A DNA stretch of 64,000 nucleotides. It comes from Phenylobacterium sp. Lineage in GTDB: Bacteria > Pseudomonadota > Alphaproteobacteria > Caulobacterales > Caulobacteraceae. The DNA lies in the NCBI RefSeq assembly GCF_004299445.1, contig NZ_SCTC01000080.1, positions 62,001 to 126,000 of the forward strand, in the 5' to 3' direction. The position numbers and the translations under genes were made by a program. The notes under the pieces were generated by a model. The model made no database searches. It was not told the DNA's origin and worked only from the letters and a program-made list of their open reading frames with translations. This document shows, piece by piece, positions 16,425 through 25,046 of the stretch. The first letter of the stretch is position 1; every line of letters begins with the position of its first letter.

Positions 16425-17567
16425 ATGCGGGTAGCTTCGGTTTCGGACTATCGCGAGCTGGCGCGGCGCAGGCTGCCCAACATCTTCTTCGAGTATATCG
16501 ACGGCGGGTCGTACGCCGAGGAGACGCTGCGCCGGAACGTCGCCGACCTGGAAGCGATCGCGCTGCGACAGCGGGTAATGCGCGACATGACCCAGCTCAA
16601 CATGTCGGTCGAGACACTGGGCCAGACCCTTAAGATGCCGGTGGGGCTGTCGCCGGTTGGCATGGCCGGCATGTACGGCCATCGCGGCGAGGTCCAGGCC
16701 AGCCGGGCGGCCACGGCCACGGGCGTGCCGTTCTGCCTGTCGACCGTCGGCGTCTGCTCGATCGAAGAAGTGGCGGCGACGGGCACGCCGCCCTGGTTCC
16801 AGCTCTACATGCTGAAGGACCGCGGCTACATGAAGGACCTTCTGGGCCGGGCGAAGGCCGCCGGCTGTCCGGTTCTGGTCTTTACGGTGGATCTGCCGCT
16901 GCCGGGTTCGCGCTACCGTGACATTCGCTCGGGCTTCACAGGGGCCACGCCGATGCAGGCGATGCTGACCCAGGCCTGGGAGGGGATCACGCACCCTGCC
17001 TGGACCTGGGACCTGTTCGTCCATGGCCGACCTCATACGCTGGGCACCGTGCAGGACGCCGTGAAGGAGGGCCGACGGGTCACCGACTTCCTGGCCTGGA
17101 TCTCACGCAACTTCGACCGCTCGGTGACCTGGAAGGACCTGGACTGGGTGCGGGAGAACTGGGACGGACCGATCGTCATAAAGGGCGTGCTGGACGTCGA
17201 GGACGCCCGCGACGCGGTGAAGGCCGGCGCCCAGGGGCTGGTGGTGTCGAACCATGGCGGCCGCCAGCTGGACGGCGTCAAGTCGTCCATCTCCGCGCTG
17301 CCGCGGATCGCCGACGCCGTCGGCGGCGACCTCGAGATATACATGGACGGCGGCATCCGCTCCGGACTCGACGTTCTGAAAGCGCTGGCCCTGGGCGCGC
17401 GGGCCTGTTTCGTCGGACGGCCCTGGGCCTGGGCATTGGGCGCAGGCGGGCAGACGGCGATCGAGAAGATGCTGGGCACACTGCGGGCCGAACTGGCCGT
17501 CGCCATGATCCTCACCGGCTGCGCCGACGTGACGACAGCCGGAAAGACGCTGCTGGACCGGGACTGA
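16425..17567 (+). CDS. lldD: FMN-dependent alpha-hydroxy-acid dehydrogenase, L-lactate dehydrogenase-like
   Basis: 380 residues, full length for this TIM-barrel flavoenzyme family, which oxidises L-2-hydroxy acids to 2-oxo acids and passes electrons to the quinone pool. Visible are FFEYIDGGSYAEETLRRN at the N-terminus, PVGLSPVGMAGMYG, the FMN contacts in WFQLYMLKDR, the catalytic His in VVSNHGGRQLDG and the Arg in YMDGGIRSGLDVLKALALGARACFVGRPW. LldD-type enzymes carry a variable membrane-contact loop, here near ATPMQAMLTQAWEG. ATG at 16425 sits 9 bases after GGAGG, better than the GTG two codons earlier. The gene is probably monocistronic. L-lactate is the likely substrate, but other hydroxy acids are possible. 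Confidence 0.88.
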   Translation: MRVASVSDYRELARRRLPNIFFEYIDGGSYAEETLRRNVADLEAIALRQRVMRDMTQLNMSVETLGQTLKMPVGLSPVGMAGMYGHRGEVQASRAATATGVPFCLSTVGVCSIEEVAATGTPPWFQLYMLKDRGYMKDLLGRAKAAGCPVLVFTVDLPLPGSRYRDIRSGFTGATPMQAMLTQAWEGITHPAWTWDLFVHGRPHTLGTVQDAVKEGRRVTDFLAWISRNFDRSVTWKDLDWVRENWDGPIVIKGVLDVEDARDAVKAGAQGLVVSNHGGRQLDGVKSSISALPRIADAVGGDLEIYMDGGIRSGLDVLKALALGARACFVGRPWAWALGAGGQTAIEKMLGTLRAELAVAMILTGCADVTTAGKTLLDRD

Positions 17568-17680
17568 GGGTTCGGCAGGCGCCGAGCGCTCGGATTCGCC
17601 GATAACGCGAATGCGATTGTGCAGTGCGAAACCGTTTGGTTTCCTGCGAGTTCATCCCGCCGGGTCATCGGAGGACGGGC

Positions 17681-17857
17681 ATGCTTGAGAGTCAGTCGTT
17701 CGCGTATTCGCTCAGCCATGACGACGATGTCTGGCGATGGAGCGTCTATGACGAAGAGGGCGTGACGGTCGCCAAGGGCGTGCATCCGACCCAGTCGGCG
17801 GCGCAGGCGGCGGTCGAACAGTTGCTGAGCGGCGTGGGCGACGGGCTGGCGGCCTGA
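17681..17857 (+). CDS. Small hypothetical protein (58 residues)
   Basis: MLESQSFAYSLSHDDDVWRW begins a 58-residue acidic protein that looks like a single small domain: two beta strands (WRWSVYDEEGVTVAKG) and a helix (SAAQAAVEQLLSG). This is the layout of many small uncharacterised alphaproteobacterial proteins of the 'DUF-type, strand-strand-helix' kind. GGAGGA lies 6 bases before the ATG, which supports real translation. It precedes the PAP2 gene by 25 bases. Function unknown. Confidence 0.65.
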   Translation: MLESQSFAYSLSHDDDVWRWSVYDEEGVTVAKGVHPTQSAAQAAVEQLLSGVGDGLAA

Positions 17858-17882
17858 TCGCGATACCCGCTAGTCTCTGAGG

Positions 17883-18587
17883 ATGGCGAACATCCTCCCG
17901 CGTGTCTGGACGATTCTGAAGCGGTTCGAGGCGCGCGTCCTTATCGGGCTGTTCCTGGTCGCCGCGACCCTGTTGGCCTTCCTCGGCATCGCCGAGGAGA
18001 TGGCCGAGGGCGAAACCCGGGACATCGATAGTCGATTGATACTGGCGCTGCGTTCGCCAGGCGACCTGAACGATCCCATCGGATCGCACGGCGTCGAAGA
18101 AGCTGTACGCGACATCACCGCCCTAGGGGGCACAACCCTCGTCGTCGTGGTGACCCTCGTCGCTGTGCTGGCCTTCGTTTTCCACAAGAAGCGGATCCAC
18201 GCCGTGGTGATGGCTGGCGCGGTGGTGGCCGCCTGGGCGTCGAGCCAGTTCACCAAGGGATTGTTCAGCCGGCCCCGGCCGGACCTCGTGCCGCATGAGG
18301 TGTACGTCTACACGGGCAGCTTTCCGAGCGGTCACTCGACAATGTCGACGGCGGCGTTTCTGACGCTGGCCATGCTGATCGCCAGCCTGGAGATGAAGCG
18401 GCGCAGTAAGGCCCTGGCGCTGACGCTGGCGGCGCTGATCGTCGTGAGCGTGGGCTTCAGCCGCGTCTACCTGGGGGTCCATTGGCCCAGCGATGTGCTG
18501 GCCGGCTGGTGCCTGGGCGCCGGCTGGGCGCTGGTCGGATGGCTGGCGCTGCGCCTGCTGGGCGGGCAGACGCGGGGCGCCGGCTAA
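17883..18587 (+). CDS. PAP2-family membrane phosphatase
   Basis: 234 residues with five or six membrane helices and the three-part PAP2 active site: KGLFSRPRPDL (K-x6-RP), PSGHSTMS (PSGH) and SRVYLGVHWPSDVLAG (SR-x5-H-x3-D). It dephosphorylates a lipid phosphate such as undecaprenyl pyrophosphate or phosphatidic acid on the outer face of the inner membrane; which one is not determined. The last 4 bases overlap the end of the convergent amidase gene. Confidence 0.9.
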   Translation: MANILPRVWTILKRFEARVLIGLFLVAATLLAFLGIAEEMAEGETRDIDSRLILALRSPGDLNDPIGSHGVEEAVRDITALGGTTLVVVVTLVAVLAFVFHKKRIHAVVMAGAVVAAWASSQFTKGLFSRPRPDLVPHEVYVYTGSFPSGHSTMSTAAFLTLAMLIASLEMKRRSKALALTLAALIVVSVGFSRVYLGVHWPSDVLAGWCLGAGWALVGWLALRLLGGQTRGAG

Positions 18588-19864
18588 GGCTCGAAGCCGC
18601 TCAGGTCTGGAGACTGTCCGTTCCAGCCCGACACGCGCTCGAAGGCGGCGCCCAGCGCCACCACCGAAGTCTCGTCCCGGGGCCGTCCCAGAATCTGCAG
18701 TCCGACCGGCAGGCCCTCGTCGGTCAGGCCGCAAGGCACGCTGATCCCCGGCAGGTCGAGGTAGTTCGCGGCTCGCGTCAGGCGGCTGAGCGGCGAGGTG
18801 GTCTCGTCGATGGTGTCCAACGGTGGGGCAGGGATCGGACAGGTCGGAGAGAGCAGGCCGTCGTACTGGGAAAGCCAGGCATGGAATTCGGCCTGTCCGG
18901 CGGCGCGTTCGGCATGGGCCTGAGCAAGCCGGGCGTCTGAGACGTCGCGGCCGGCCTGGAACCGGCGAACGATCCAGGGGTCCATGACCTCGGCGTGCGC
19001 CTCGATGCGATCTTTCCAGATGCGCCAGCCCTCGCCGGCCATCAGCAGGCCGTTGGGGGTGAACGACGTCTCCAGCGCCTGGGGCGGCTGGATCATGTCG
19101 ATGACGACCCCAGTGCTGCGTAGGCGCTCAAGCGCTTCGATGTAGAGCTGCGCCACCTCGGGATGGAGTTCGCCCAGCCCCTCGATCGGGATGGCGGCCA
19201 GGCGCCGGCCTCGGACGTCGGCGGACAGCGCGTGCCCGGCGTCGAAGGGGTGGCGCACGGCGGCGTCGCCGTCCGGGCCCGAGATCACGGCGAGCGCGCG
19301 GGCGGCTGCGGTCACGTCGCGGGCCAGGGTTCCGACGGTGTCGAGCGACGGGCTGAGCGGGTGGACGCCCTTGAGGCTGACCAGCCCGCGGCCGGGCTTC
19401 AGCCCCACCACGCCGCAGATGGCGGCCGGGATGCGCACCGATCCACCCGTGTCGCTGCCCAGCGCCGCATCGCAGAGCCCGGCGGCCACGGCGACGGCTG
19501 AGCCGGAGGATGACCCGCCCGGGGCGCGATGGACCTTGGCGTCCCAGGGGTTCCAGGGCGCGCCGACCGCCCGGTTCGTGCCCCAGCCGCCATAGGCCAG
19601 CTCGACGGTGTGCGTCTTGCCGACGGCGGAGTAGCCACCTTGCAGCAGGCGTTCCACGACCAGGGCGTGGCGCGCGGGGCTGGGATCGAGCGGGACCTGG
19701 GCGCCGCCCCCGGTCGGCACACCCGCGACGTCGAACAGATCCTTGATGGCCACCGTCGGCCCATCGTCATCCTCGCCGAACAGCGGCGGGTCGAACACCT
19801 GCACGAACGCCTTGAGGCGGCCGCCATAGCGGCGGATGCGGGCGAGGGCTTCAGTGGGGCGCAT
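18584..19864 (-). CDS. Amidase signature family hydrolase
   Basis: 426 residues. The amidase-signature Ser-cisSer-Lys triad is visible: the Lys in TVAIKDLFDVAG (about residue 41) and the two Ser residues in GGSSSGSAVAVAAGLCDAALGSDTGGSVRIPA. Length fits small single-domain amidases such as malonamidase E2, and the gene is divergent from a malonyl-CoA-synthetase-like gene, 126 bases away. A pathway malonamate to malonate to malonyl-CoA is therefore plausible, as in Bradyrhizobium, but the amide substrate is inferred from context only. Its ribosome-site region lies in the left arm of an 18-bp inverted repeat shared with the divergent gene. Confidence 0.87.
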   Translation of the reverse strand: MRPTEALARIRRYGGRLKAFVQVFDPPLFGEDDDGPTVAIKDLFDVAGVPTGGGAQVPLDPSPARHALVVERLLQGGYSAVGKTHTVELAYGGWGTNRAVGAPWNPWDAKVHRAPGGSSSGSAVAVAAGLCDAALGSDTGGSVRIPAAICGVVGLKPGRGLVSLKGVHPLSPSLDTVGTLARDVTAAARALAVISGPDGDAAVRHPFDAGHALSADVRGRRLAAIPIEGLGELHPEVAQLYIEALERLRSTGVVIDMIQPPQALETSFTPNGLLMAGEGWRIWKDRIEAHAEVMDPWIVRRFQAGRDVSDARLAQAHAERAAGQAEFHAWLSQYDGLLSPTCPIPAPPLDTIDETTSPLSRLTRAANYLDLPGISVPCGLTDEGLPVGLQILGRPRDETSVVALGAAFERVSGWNGQSPDLSGFEP

Positions 19865-19868
19865 CTCT

Positions 19869-19985
19869 CTCCCTTAATGGGCAGGGGCAACTCGTGAAAG
19901 CGAGCAGGGGATGTGGGGGAAGCCGAGCGCGGCGTCCGTGGCCGCCGCAGCCGCTTTCGCGGCCCGTCCCTGCCCATTAAGGGAG
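19869..19985. repeat. 18-bp inverted repeat spanning the divergent amidase/ligase promoter region
   Basis: CTCCCTTAATGGGCAGGG (19869-19886) recurs in perfect inverted form at 19968-19985. The arms carry the GGGAG ribosome sites of both divergent genes, and about 81 bases separate them. A smaller hairpin (CTCG..CGAG, 19891-19904) lies inside. Related CCCTCTCCC-rich hairpins occur elsewhere in the window (46.9, 47.4, 47.6 and 48.4 kb), so the arms may belong to a dispersed repeat family. Confidence 0.75.
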
Positions 19986-19989
19986 GAAT

Positions 19990-21390
19990 ATGAACCTCTA
20001 CGACCTTCTCGCCGCCCGCTTCCCGGCCAACCGTTCGAAGCCCTGCTTCCTGCTCAGCGATGGACGGGCGATCAGCTATGGCGAACTGGAATCCGGCGCG
20101 GCGCACGTGGCGGGGCGACTTTCGGCCGGCGGCGTCGGGCCCGGCGATCGGGTGGCGCTGCAGGCCGAGAAGAGCCCGGAGTCCATCATGGTCTACCTGG
20201 GCGTCCTTAAGGCCGGTGCGGTCTACCTGCCGCTGAACTCGGCCTACACCGCCGCCGAGGTCGACTACTTCCTTGGCGACGCCGAGCCCAAGGTGTTCAT
20301 CACCGACCCGCCGGCCTGGGTGGCTGAGGCCCGGGCCCAGCCGCCGATGGCGGCGAGCGTCCCCCGCGAGGATGGCGACCTGGCCTCGCTGATCTACACG
20401 TCGGGCACCACCGGGCGGTCCAAGGGGGCGATGCTGAGCCACGGGGCGCTGGCGGCCAACGCGCTGGCGCTGCACGAGGCCTGGGGCTTCACGCCCGACG
20501 ACGTGCTGCTGCACGCCCTGCCGATCTTCCATGTCCACGGCCTGTTCGTGGCGCTCCACTGCGCCCTGCTTAGCGGCTGCCCGATGGTCTGGCTGCCGAA
20601 GTTCGCGGACGCCGACGTGCTGTCGGGTCTGGACCGGGCCACCGTCATGATGGGCGTGCCCACTTTCTACACGCGCCTGCTGGACAACCCCGGCTTCACG
20701 CGCGCCAAGGCCGAGGGCGTGCGCCTGTTCGTCTGCGGGTCGGCGCCGCTGCTGCCCTCGACGTTCGCGGAGTTCGAGGCGCGCACGGGTCAGCGCATCC
20801 TCGAGCGCTACGGGATGAGCGAGGCGGTGATCATCACCACCAACCCGCTGGACGGCGACCGCATTGCGGGCTCGGTGGGCTATCCGCTGCCGGGCGTCGA
20901 GCTGCGGATCGGGGGCGGGGAGCAGACGGGCGTCATCCAGATCCGCGGGCCGAGTGTATTCTCGGCCTACTGGCGGATGCCGGAGAAGACCGCCGAGGAG
21001 TTCACCGCCGACGGCTTCTTCATCACGGGCGACGTCGGGCGGCAGGACGCCGATGGCCGGGTCTGGATCTCGGGCCGGGCCAAGGACCTGATCATCTCGG
21101 GCGGCTACAACGTCTATCCCAAGGAAGTGGAGCTGGTGCTGGACGAGCTGCCCGGCGTCACCGAGAGCGCTGTGATCGGCGTGCCGCACAAGGATTTCGG
21201 CGAGGGCGTGGTCGCGGTGGTGATGGGAAAGGGCGACGAGGCCGCCATGATCGCCGAGGCGCGGCGGCAGCTTGCGGCTTACAAGGCGCCCAAGCGGGTG
21301 GTCTTCGTGGATGAGCTTCCCCGCAACGCCATGGGCAAGGTGCAAAAGAACCTGCTGCGCCAGACCTACGCCACCTTGTTCGACGCCTGA
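19990..21390 (+). CDS. matB: Malonyl-CoA synthetase-like AMP-forming ligase
   Basis: 466 residues. An ANL ligase with the P-loop YTSGTTGRSKGAMLSH, the core PIFHVHGLFVALHCALLSG, ERYGMSEAVIITTNPL, the TGD motif in FFITGDVGRQD, the hinge GRAKDLIISGGYNVYPKEVE, and the catalytic C-terminal Lys in PRNAMGKVQKNLLR. The compact length and the PIFHVHGL and RYGMSEA(V)...NPL segments match malonate-CoA ligases (MatB), which make malonyl-CoA from malonate. Divergence from an amidase supports a malonate or malonamate role. Other short dicarboxylates such as methylmalonate are possible. The 3' end overlaps the convergent LysR gene by 25 bases. Confidence 0.85.
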   Translation: MNLYDLLAARFPANRSKPCFLLSDGRAISYGELESGAAHVAGRLSAGGVGPGDRVALQAEKSPESIMVYLGVLKAGAVYLPLNSAYTAAEVDYFLGDAEPKVFITDPPAWVAEARAQPPMAASVPREDGDLASLIYTSGTTGRSKGAMLSHGALAANALALHEAWGFTPDDVLLHALPIFHVHGLFVALHCALLSGCPMVWLPKFADADVLSGLDRATVMMGVPTFYTRLLDNPGFTRAKAEGVRLFVCGSAPLLPSTFAEFEARTGQRILERYGMSEAVIITTNPLDGDRIAGSVGYPLPGVELRIGGGEQTGVIQIRGPSVFSAYWRMPEKTAEEFTADGFFITGDVGRQDADGRVWISGRAKDLIISGGYNVYPKEVELVLDELPGVTESAVIGVPHKDFGEGVVAVVMGKGDEAAMIAEARRQLAAYKAPKRVVFVDELPRNAMGKVQKNLLRQTYATLFDA

Positions 21391-22304
21391 TCGAGATCGG
21401 CCCAGGCGTCGCGCACCAGGCTGACAAACCAGTCCCGCCCCTCAGCGGCGGCGCGGCTGCGGGCCGTCAGCAGCTGAACATCGAACTCGGGCATTTCGAA
21501 GGGCAGCGTCCGAAGCTCGAGTCCGAAGGCCGGAGCGAAGGCATGAAGCAACCGCGCGGGCGCGGTGACGACGAGGTCGCTGTCGCGAACCAGTGCGAAT
21601 GCCGTCAGGAACATCGGGACCGAAGCCGATATCCGCCGGCGCTCTCCCACCCGCGAAAGGGCCAGGTCGGCCGTTCCCTGAAAGTCACCGCGGAACGAGA
21701 CCAGCAGGTGCTCCAGCGCGAGGTAGCCGCCCAGGTCCAGGGGCGCGGCGACCGCGGGATGGCCGCGCCGGGCGCCCAGCAGGTAGCCCTCGGCGCCTAA
21801 CCGTAGGGGTTCGATGTCGTCCGGCTGGGCTCCGAACCGGCCGAGCGCCAGATCGACCTCGCCGTTTCGCACCGCCTCCACCGCGGCGGCGCCGACGGCG
21901 AACCGGATCGAGATCCCGGCCCGGGGCGCACCGGCCGCCAGCCGGGCCCTGATCGCGGGGCCGAGCAGGCTGGCCACGTAGTCGTTCGCCGCGAGCCGGA
22001 AGATGCGATCGCTCGCCATGGGATCGAAGGCCGATCGCCCGCCCAGCACGTCTTCCGCCATCGCGATGATCGCGGCCACCCGCGGCGCGATCTGGCGCGC
22101 GGCTTCGGTGGGCTCCAGGCCGTTGGCGCGGCGCAGGAACAGAGGATCGCCGAGGGCGTCGCGAAGGCGGCCCAGCGCGTGGCTGACGGCGGATTGGCTC
22201 AAACCGAGCCGGCGGGCCGCGAGCGTCGTGCGACCGGTCTGAAGCACGGTCTGGAAGACTAGCAGCAGCGTGAAGTCCAATCGACGGATATCGACAGTGT
22301 TCAT
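21366..22304 (-). CDS. LysR-family transcriptional regulator
   Basis: 312 residues: N-terminal winged HTH (DIRRLDFTLLLVFQTVLQTGRTTLAARRLGLSQSAVSHALGRLRDALGDPLFLRRANGLEPTEAA) and a C-terminal periplasmic-binding-like effector domain (from about residue 95). The residues around LGLSQSAVSHALGRLR are the recognition helix. It is divergent from an F420/NADP-dependent reductase-like gene; by the usual LysR logic it regulates that gene and itself. The effector is unknown. Its 3' end overlaps the end of matB by 25 bases. Confidence 0.92.
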   Translation of the reverse strand: MNTVDIRRLDFTLLLVFQTVLQTGRTTLAARRLGLSQSAVSHALGRLRDALGDPLFLRRANGLEPTEAARQIAPRVAAIIAMAEDVLGGRSAFDPMASDRIFRLAANDYVASLLGPAIRARLAAGAPRAGISIRFAVGAAAVEAVRNGEVDLALGRFGAQPDDIEPLRLGAEGYLLGARRGHPAVAAPLDLGGYLALEHLLVSFRGDFQGTADLALSRVGERRRISASVPMFLTAFALVRDSDLVVTAPARLLHAFAPAFGLELRTLPFEMPEFDVQLLTARSRAAAEGRDWFVSLVRDAWADLDQASNKVA

Positions 22305-22316
22305 TACCTGGATGAA
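22300..22316. promoter_or_regulatory. LysR-type dyad in the divergent promoter
   Basis: TTCAT-N7-ATGAA (TTCAT 22300-22304, ATGAA 22312-22316) overlaps the start codon of the LysR gene and lies 61 bases before the divergent oxidoreductase. The size and position fit an autoregulatory LysR site, though it is not the strict T-N11-A form. Confidence 0.35.
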
Positions 22317-22376
22317 TCCAATTCGCTTGGCTTCATGATGGTCCTCGCTAGCGTCCGGGCAAAGCGGAGATCAAGC

Positions 22377-23009
22377 ATGCGAATTGCAATCATTGGCGCC
22401 GGCGCGGTGGGCGGCGCCCTGGCTAGGGGCTGGACGCGGGCAGGGCACGACATCGTGTTCGGCGTCAGTGATCCCAGCGCCGCCAAGCACGCCGCGCTGA
22501 GAGCGCAGGGCTTCGCGGTGGCGAGCAACCGTGAGGCTGCCGGGGCGGCCTCGGCGATCGCCCTGGCTGTGCCGTGGGCGGCTATCGAAGACGCCGTCGC
22601 GAGTCTCGGCGACGTCGCTGGCAAACTGATCCTGGATGCGACCAATCCCTTGGCGTTCGGCCCGGACGGGCTGTCGCTGGCCATCGGCTTCACGGATTCA
22701 GGCGGCGAGCAGGTGCAACGCCTGGCGTCGGGCGCCAGCGTCTTCAAGACCATGAACCAGGTCGGATACAGGGTGATGGACGCCGCCACCGGCTATCCCA
22801 CGGCGCCCAGCATGTTCGTGGCCGGCGACGACGAGGGCCGCAAGATCGAGGTCATGGGCCTTGTGGCCGACCTGGGCTTTGAGCCTCTGGATTGCGGCGG
22901 GCTCAGGATGGCCCGCCTGCTGGAACCCTACGCGATGGTCTGGATCAACCAGGTCGCCGTACGAGGGGCGCCAGACACTTCCGCCTTCGCGCTCATGCAT
23001 CGCCGCTAA
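22377..23009 (+). CDS. F420/NADP-dependent oxidoreductase-like protein (NADPH-binding Rossmann protein)
   Basis: 210 residues. The N-terminal dinucleotide-binding site is MRIAIIGAGAVGGALARGW (GxGxxG), then FGVSDPS after beta-2, AVPWAAIEDAV, DATNPLAF and VFKTMNQVGYRVM. This is the layout of the coenzyme-F420-dependent NADP reductase-like family, whose bacterial members usually reduce unknown substrates with NADPH. ATG at 22377 has GGAGA 7 bases upstream. It is probably controlled by the divergent LysR regulator. Confidence 0.85.
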   Translation: MRIAIIGAGAVGGALARGWTRAGHDIVFGVSDPSAAKHAALRAQGFAVASNREAAGAASAIALAVPWAAIEDAVASLGDVAGKLILDATNPLAFGPDGLSLAIGFTDSGGEQVQRLASGASVFKTMNQVGYRVMDAATGYPTAPSMFVAGDDEGRKIEVMGLVADLGFEPLDCGGLRMARLLEPYAMVWINQVAVRGAPDTSAFALMHRR

Positions 23010-23073
23010 GGAGGGCCTTGTTCCCGCGGCGGCAGTTCGTGCAGGGTCCGCCTCCAACACATGGAGGAACGGG

Positions 23074-23844
23074 ATGGACCTGCAGCTCAAGGGCAAGAAT
23101 GCCGTCGTCACCGGCGCGAGCCGCGGCATCGGCTGGTCGATCGCCGAGTGCCTCGCCGACGAAGGCGCAAACGTCGCCATCTGCGCGCGCAACCCGGCGC
23201 AGGTCGCCGACGCCGTGCGGCAGCTCGAAGCCAAGGGCGTCAAGGCGTTCGGCCAGGCGGTCGATATCGCCGATGGGCCGGCGATCAAGGCGTTCGTGAC
23301 GGCGGCCGGCGAAGCGCTGGGCGGCATCGATGTGCTGGTCTCCAACGCCAGCGCCCTGGTCCAGGGCTCGGACGAGGCCAGCTGGAAGGCGATGTTCGAC
23401 GTCGACGTCATGGGCGCAGTGCGCACGTTCGAGGCTGCCAAGCCGTTCCTGGAGAAGGCGGCCGAGAAGAACGGCGACGCTGCGTTCCTGATCACTTCAT
23501 CGATCTCGGCGGCCGAGGCGGACAACCCCAGCTCCTACGGCGCGATGAAGGCGGCCCAGATTCACTATGCCAAGGGCGTGGCGCGCGAGAACGCGCCGAA
23601 GAAGATCCGCTGCAACGTGGTCTCGCCCGGGACCGTCTTCTTCGAGGGCGGCGTTTGGGGGAACGTGAAGGCGGGCATGCCGCAGTTCTTCGACCAGATG
23701 ATCAAGCGCAACCCCACCGGCCGGATGGCGACGCCGGAGGAGATCGCCGCGGCGACGGTGTTCCTGGCCAGTCCGCGCTCGGCGTTCACGACGGGGATCA
23801 ACATGGTGGTCGACGGGGCGATCTCGCGCCGGGCCAACTTCTGA
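23074..23844 (+). CDS. Short-chain dehydrogenase/reductase (SDR)
   Basis: 256 residues. TGASRGIGWSIAECLADEGANVAICARN (NADP-type Rossmann start), SNAS in place of the usual NNAG at about 89-92, and a Ser-Tyr-Lys active site: ITSSISAAEADNPSSYGAMKAAQ. The C-terminal PEEIAAATVFLASPRSAFTTGINMVVDGA is typical of SDRs with 3-oxoacyl or hydroxyacyl substrates. ATG has GGAGGA upstream. The stop codon overlaps the start of the CoA-transferase gene (TGATG), making this the first gene of an SDR/CoA-transferase/crotonase operon, probably for degradation of a carboxylic acid as its CoA ester. Confidence 0.9.
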   Translation: MDLQLKGKNAVVTGASRGIGWSIAECLADEGANVAICARNPAQVADAVRQLEAKGVKAFGQAVDIADGPAIKAFVTAAGEALGGIDVLVSNASALVQGSDEASWKAMFDVDVMGAVRTFEAAKPFLEKAAEKNGDAAFLITSSISAAEADNPSSYGAMKAAQIHYAKGVARENAPKKIRCNVVSPGTVFFEGGVWGNVKAGMPQFFDQMIKRNPTGRMATPEEIAAATVFLASPRSAFTTGINMVVDGAISRRANF

Positions 23845-25046
23845 TGCCCGATCCTGTGGGCGCCCTGGCGGGGCTGAAGGTCCTCGACTGCACCCACGTC
23901 ATCGCCGGCGCCTACTGTTCGATGGTGCTGGCCGACCTGGGCGCCGATGTCGTCAAGATCGAGCCGCCGGCGGGGGAGTCGACCCGCGGGATGCTGGGGC
24001 TTCGCGCCGACGCCTTCCGCGCATTCGATCACGTCAACCGCAACAAGCGAGCGATCGCGCTGGACCTCTCGACCGAGGCCGGCGCGAACGTCGTCCGACG
24101 ACTGGCCGAGACGGCCGACGTGTTCGTCGAGAACTATCGGCCGGGCGCCCTGGACCGCATGGGGCTGGGCTACGATCAGCTGGCCGCCATCAACCCGCGG
24201 CTGGTCTACTGCTCCGTCTCGGGCTTCGGGCTGGATGGTCCCTATCGCGGGCGGGGCGGGTTCGATCTGGTCACCCAGGCGATGAGCGGGATCATGAGCT
24301 TCGTGGGCGAGGCGGGCAGCGAGGTCCCGTGCTCGACGGCGGTGCCGATCTCGGACCTGAACGCCGGAGTGTTCGCCGCGGTGGGGGTGCTGGCGGCGCT
24401 GCAGAGCCGGAACGCGACCGGCAAGGGCCAGCACGTGGAGACATCGCTGCTTGAGTCGGCGTTGGCCTACACGATCTGGGAGACGGGCATGTACCTGTCG
24501 ACCGGCGAGGTGGCGAAGCGCAACGGGGCGCGCCACCGGCTGGCTGCGCCTTACGAACCCCTGAAGACCGCCGACGGTCACATCGTGGTGGGTGTAAACA
24601 GTCAACGGCTCTGGTCGCGCTTCTGTCGGGCCATCGAGGCGCCGGAACTGGCGGACGAGGCGGGCTTCGACAGTCCGTCGGGGCGGATGAAGAACCGCGA
24701 CGCGTTGCAGGTGCGGCTGGAAGGAGTCCTGGCGCGCGAGCCGGGAGCCTACTGGCTGGCGCGACTGGAAGCCGAGGGCGTCCCGGCGGGTCCGCTCAAC
24801 GATATCGCTCAGGCGTGGGATGATCCGCAGATCAAGGCGCGCGGCCTCCTGGGCGAGGCGGGCGGACGCCGGTTCGTGAAGACGCCGATCAAGCTGCACG
24901 ACACGCCGGTCCGGCTGACGCGCGGCCCGGCTGAGGTCGGACAGGATACGCGCGAGGTGCTGGCCGAATCCGGCTTCGCAAGCGACGAGATCGAGGCGCT
25001 GATCGCCAGCGGGGCGGCGGCGGTCCAGCGGGAGGTTCCAGCGTGA
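23844..25046 (+). CDS. CaiB/BaiF family (class III) CoA transferase
   Basis: 400 residues, the normal length for class III CoA transferases, which swap CoA between carboxylic acids through an aspartyl-CoA intermediate. N-terminal LAGLKVLDCTHVIAGAYCSMVLADLGADVVKIEPPAGESTRG is diagnostic. The catalytic Asp is expected in AVPISDLNAGVFAAVGVLAAL. The ATG overlaps the upstream SDR stop, and its own 3' end overlaps the crotonase start (GTGA), so the three proteins are translationally coupled. Donor and acceptor acids are unknown. Confidence 0.92.
   Translation: MPDPVGALAGLKVLDCTHVIAGAYCSMVLADLGADVVKIEPPAGESTRGMLGLRADAFRAFDHVNRNKRAIALDLSTEAGANVVRRLAETADVFVENYRPGALDRMGLGYDQLAAINPRLVYCSVSGFGLDGPYRGRGGFDLVTQAMSGIMSFVGEAGSEVPCSTAVPISDLNAGVFAAVGVLAALQSRNATGKGQHVETSLLESALAYTIWETGMYLSTGEVAKRNGARHRLAAPYEPLKTADGHIVVGVNSQRLWSRFCRAIEAPELADEAGFDSPSGRMKNRDALQVRLEGVLAREPGAYWLARLEAEGVPAGPLNDIAQAWDDPQIKARGLLGEAGGRRFVKTPIKLHDTPVRLTRGPAEVGQDTREVLAESGFASDEIEALIASGAAAVQREVPA

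Noticed and set aside
19399..21345. A 648-codon minus-strand frame opposite the MatB-like gene
   Set aside because: Antisense to a clear ANL ligase and into the amidase in another frame; composition typical of a shadow frame.
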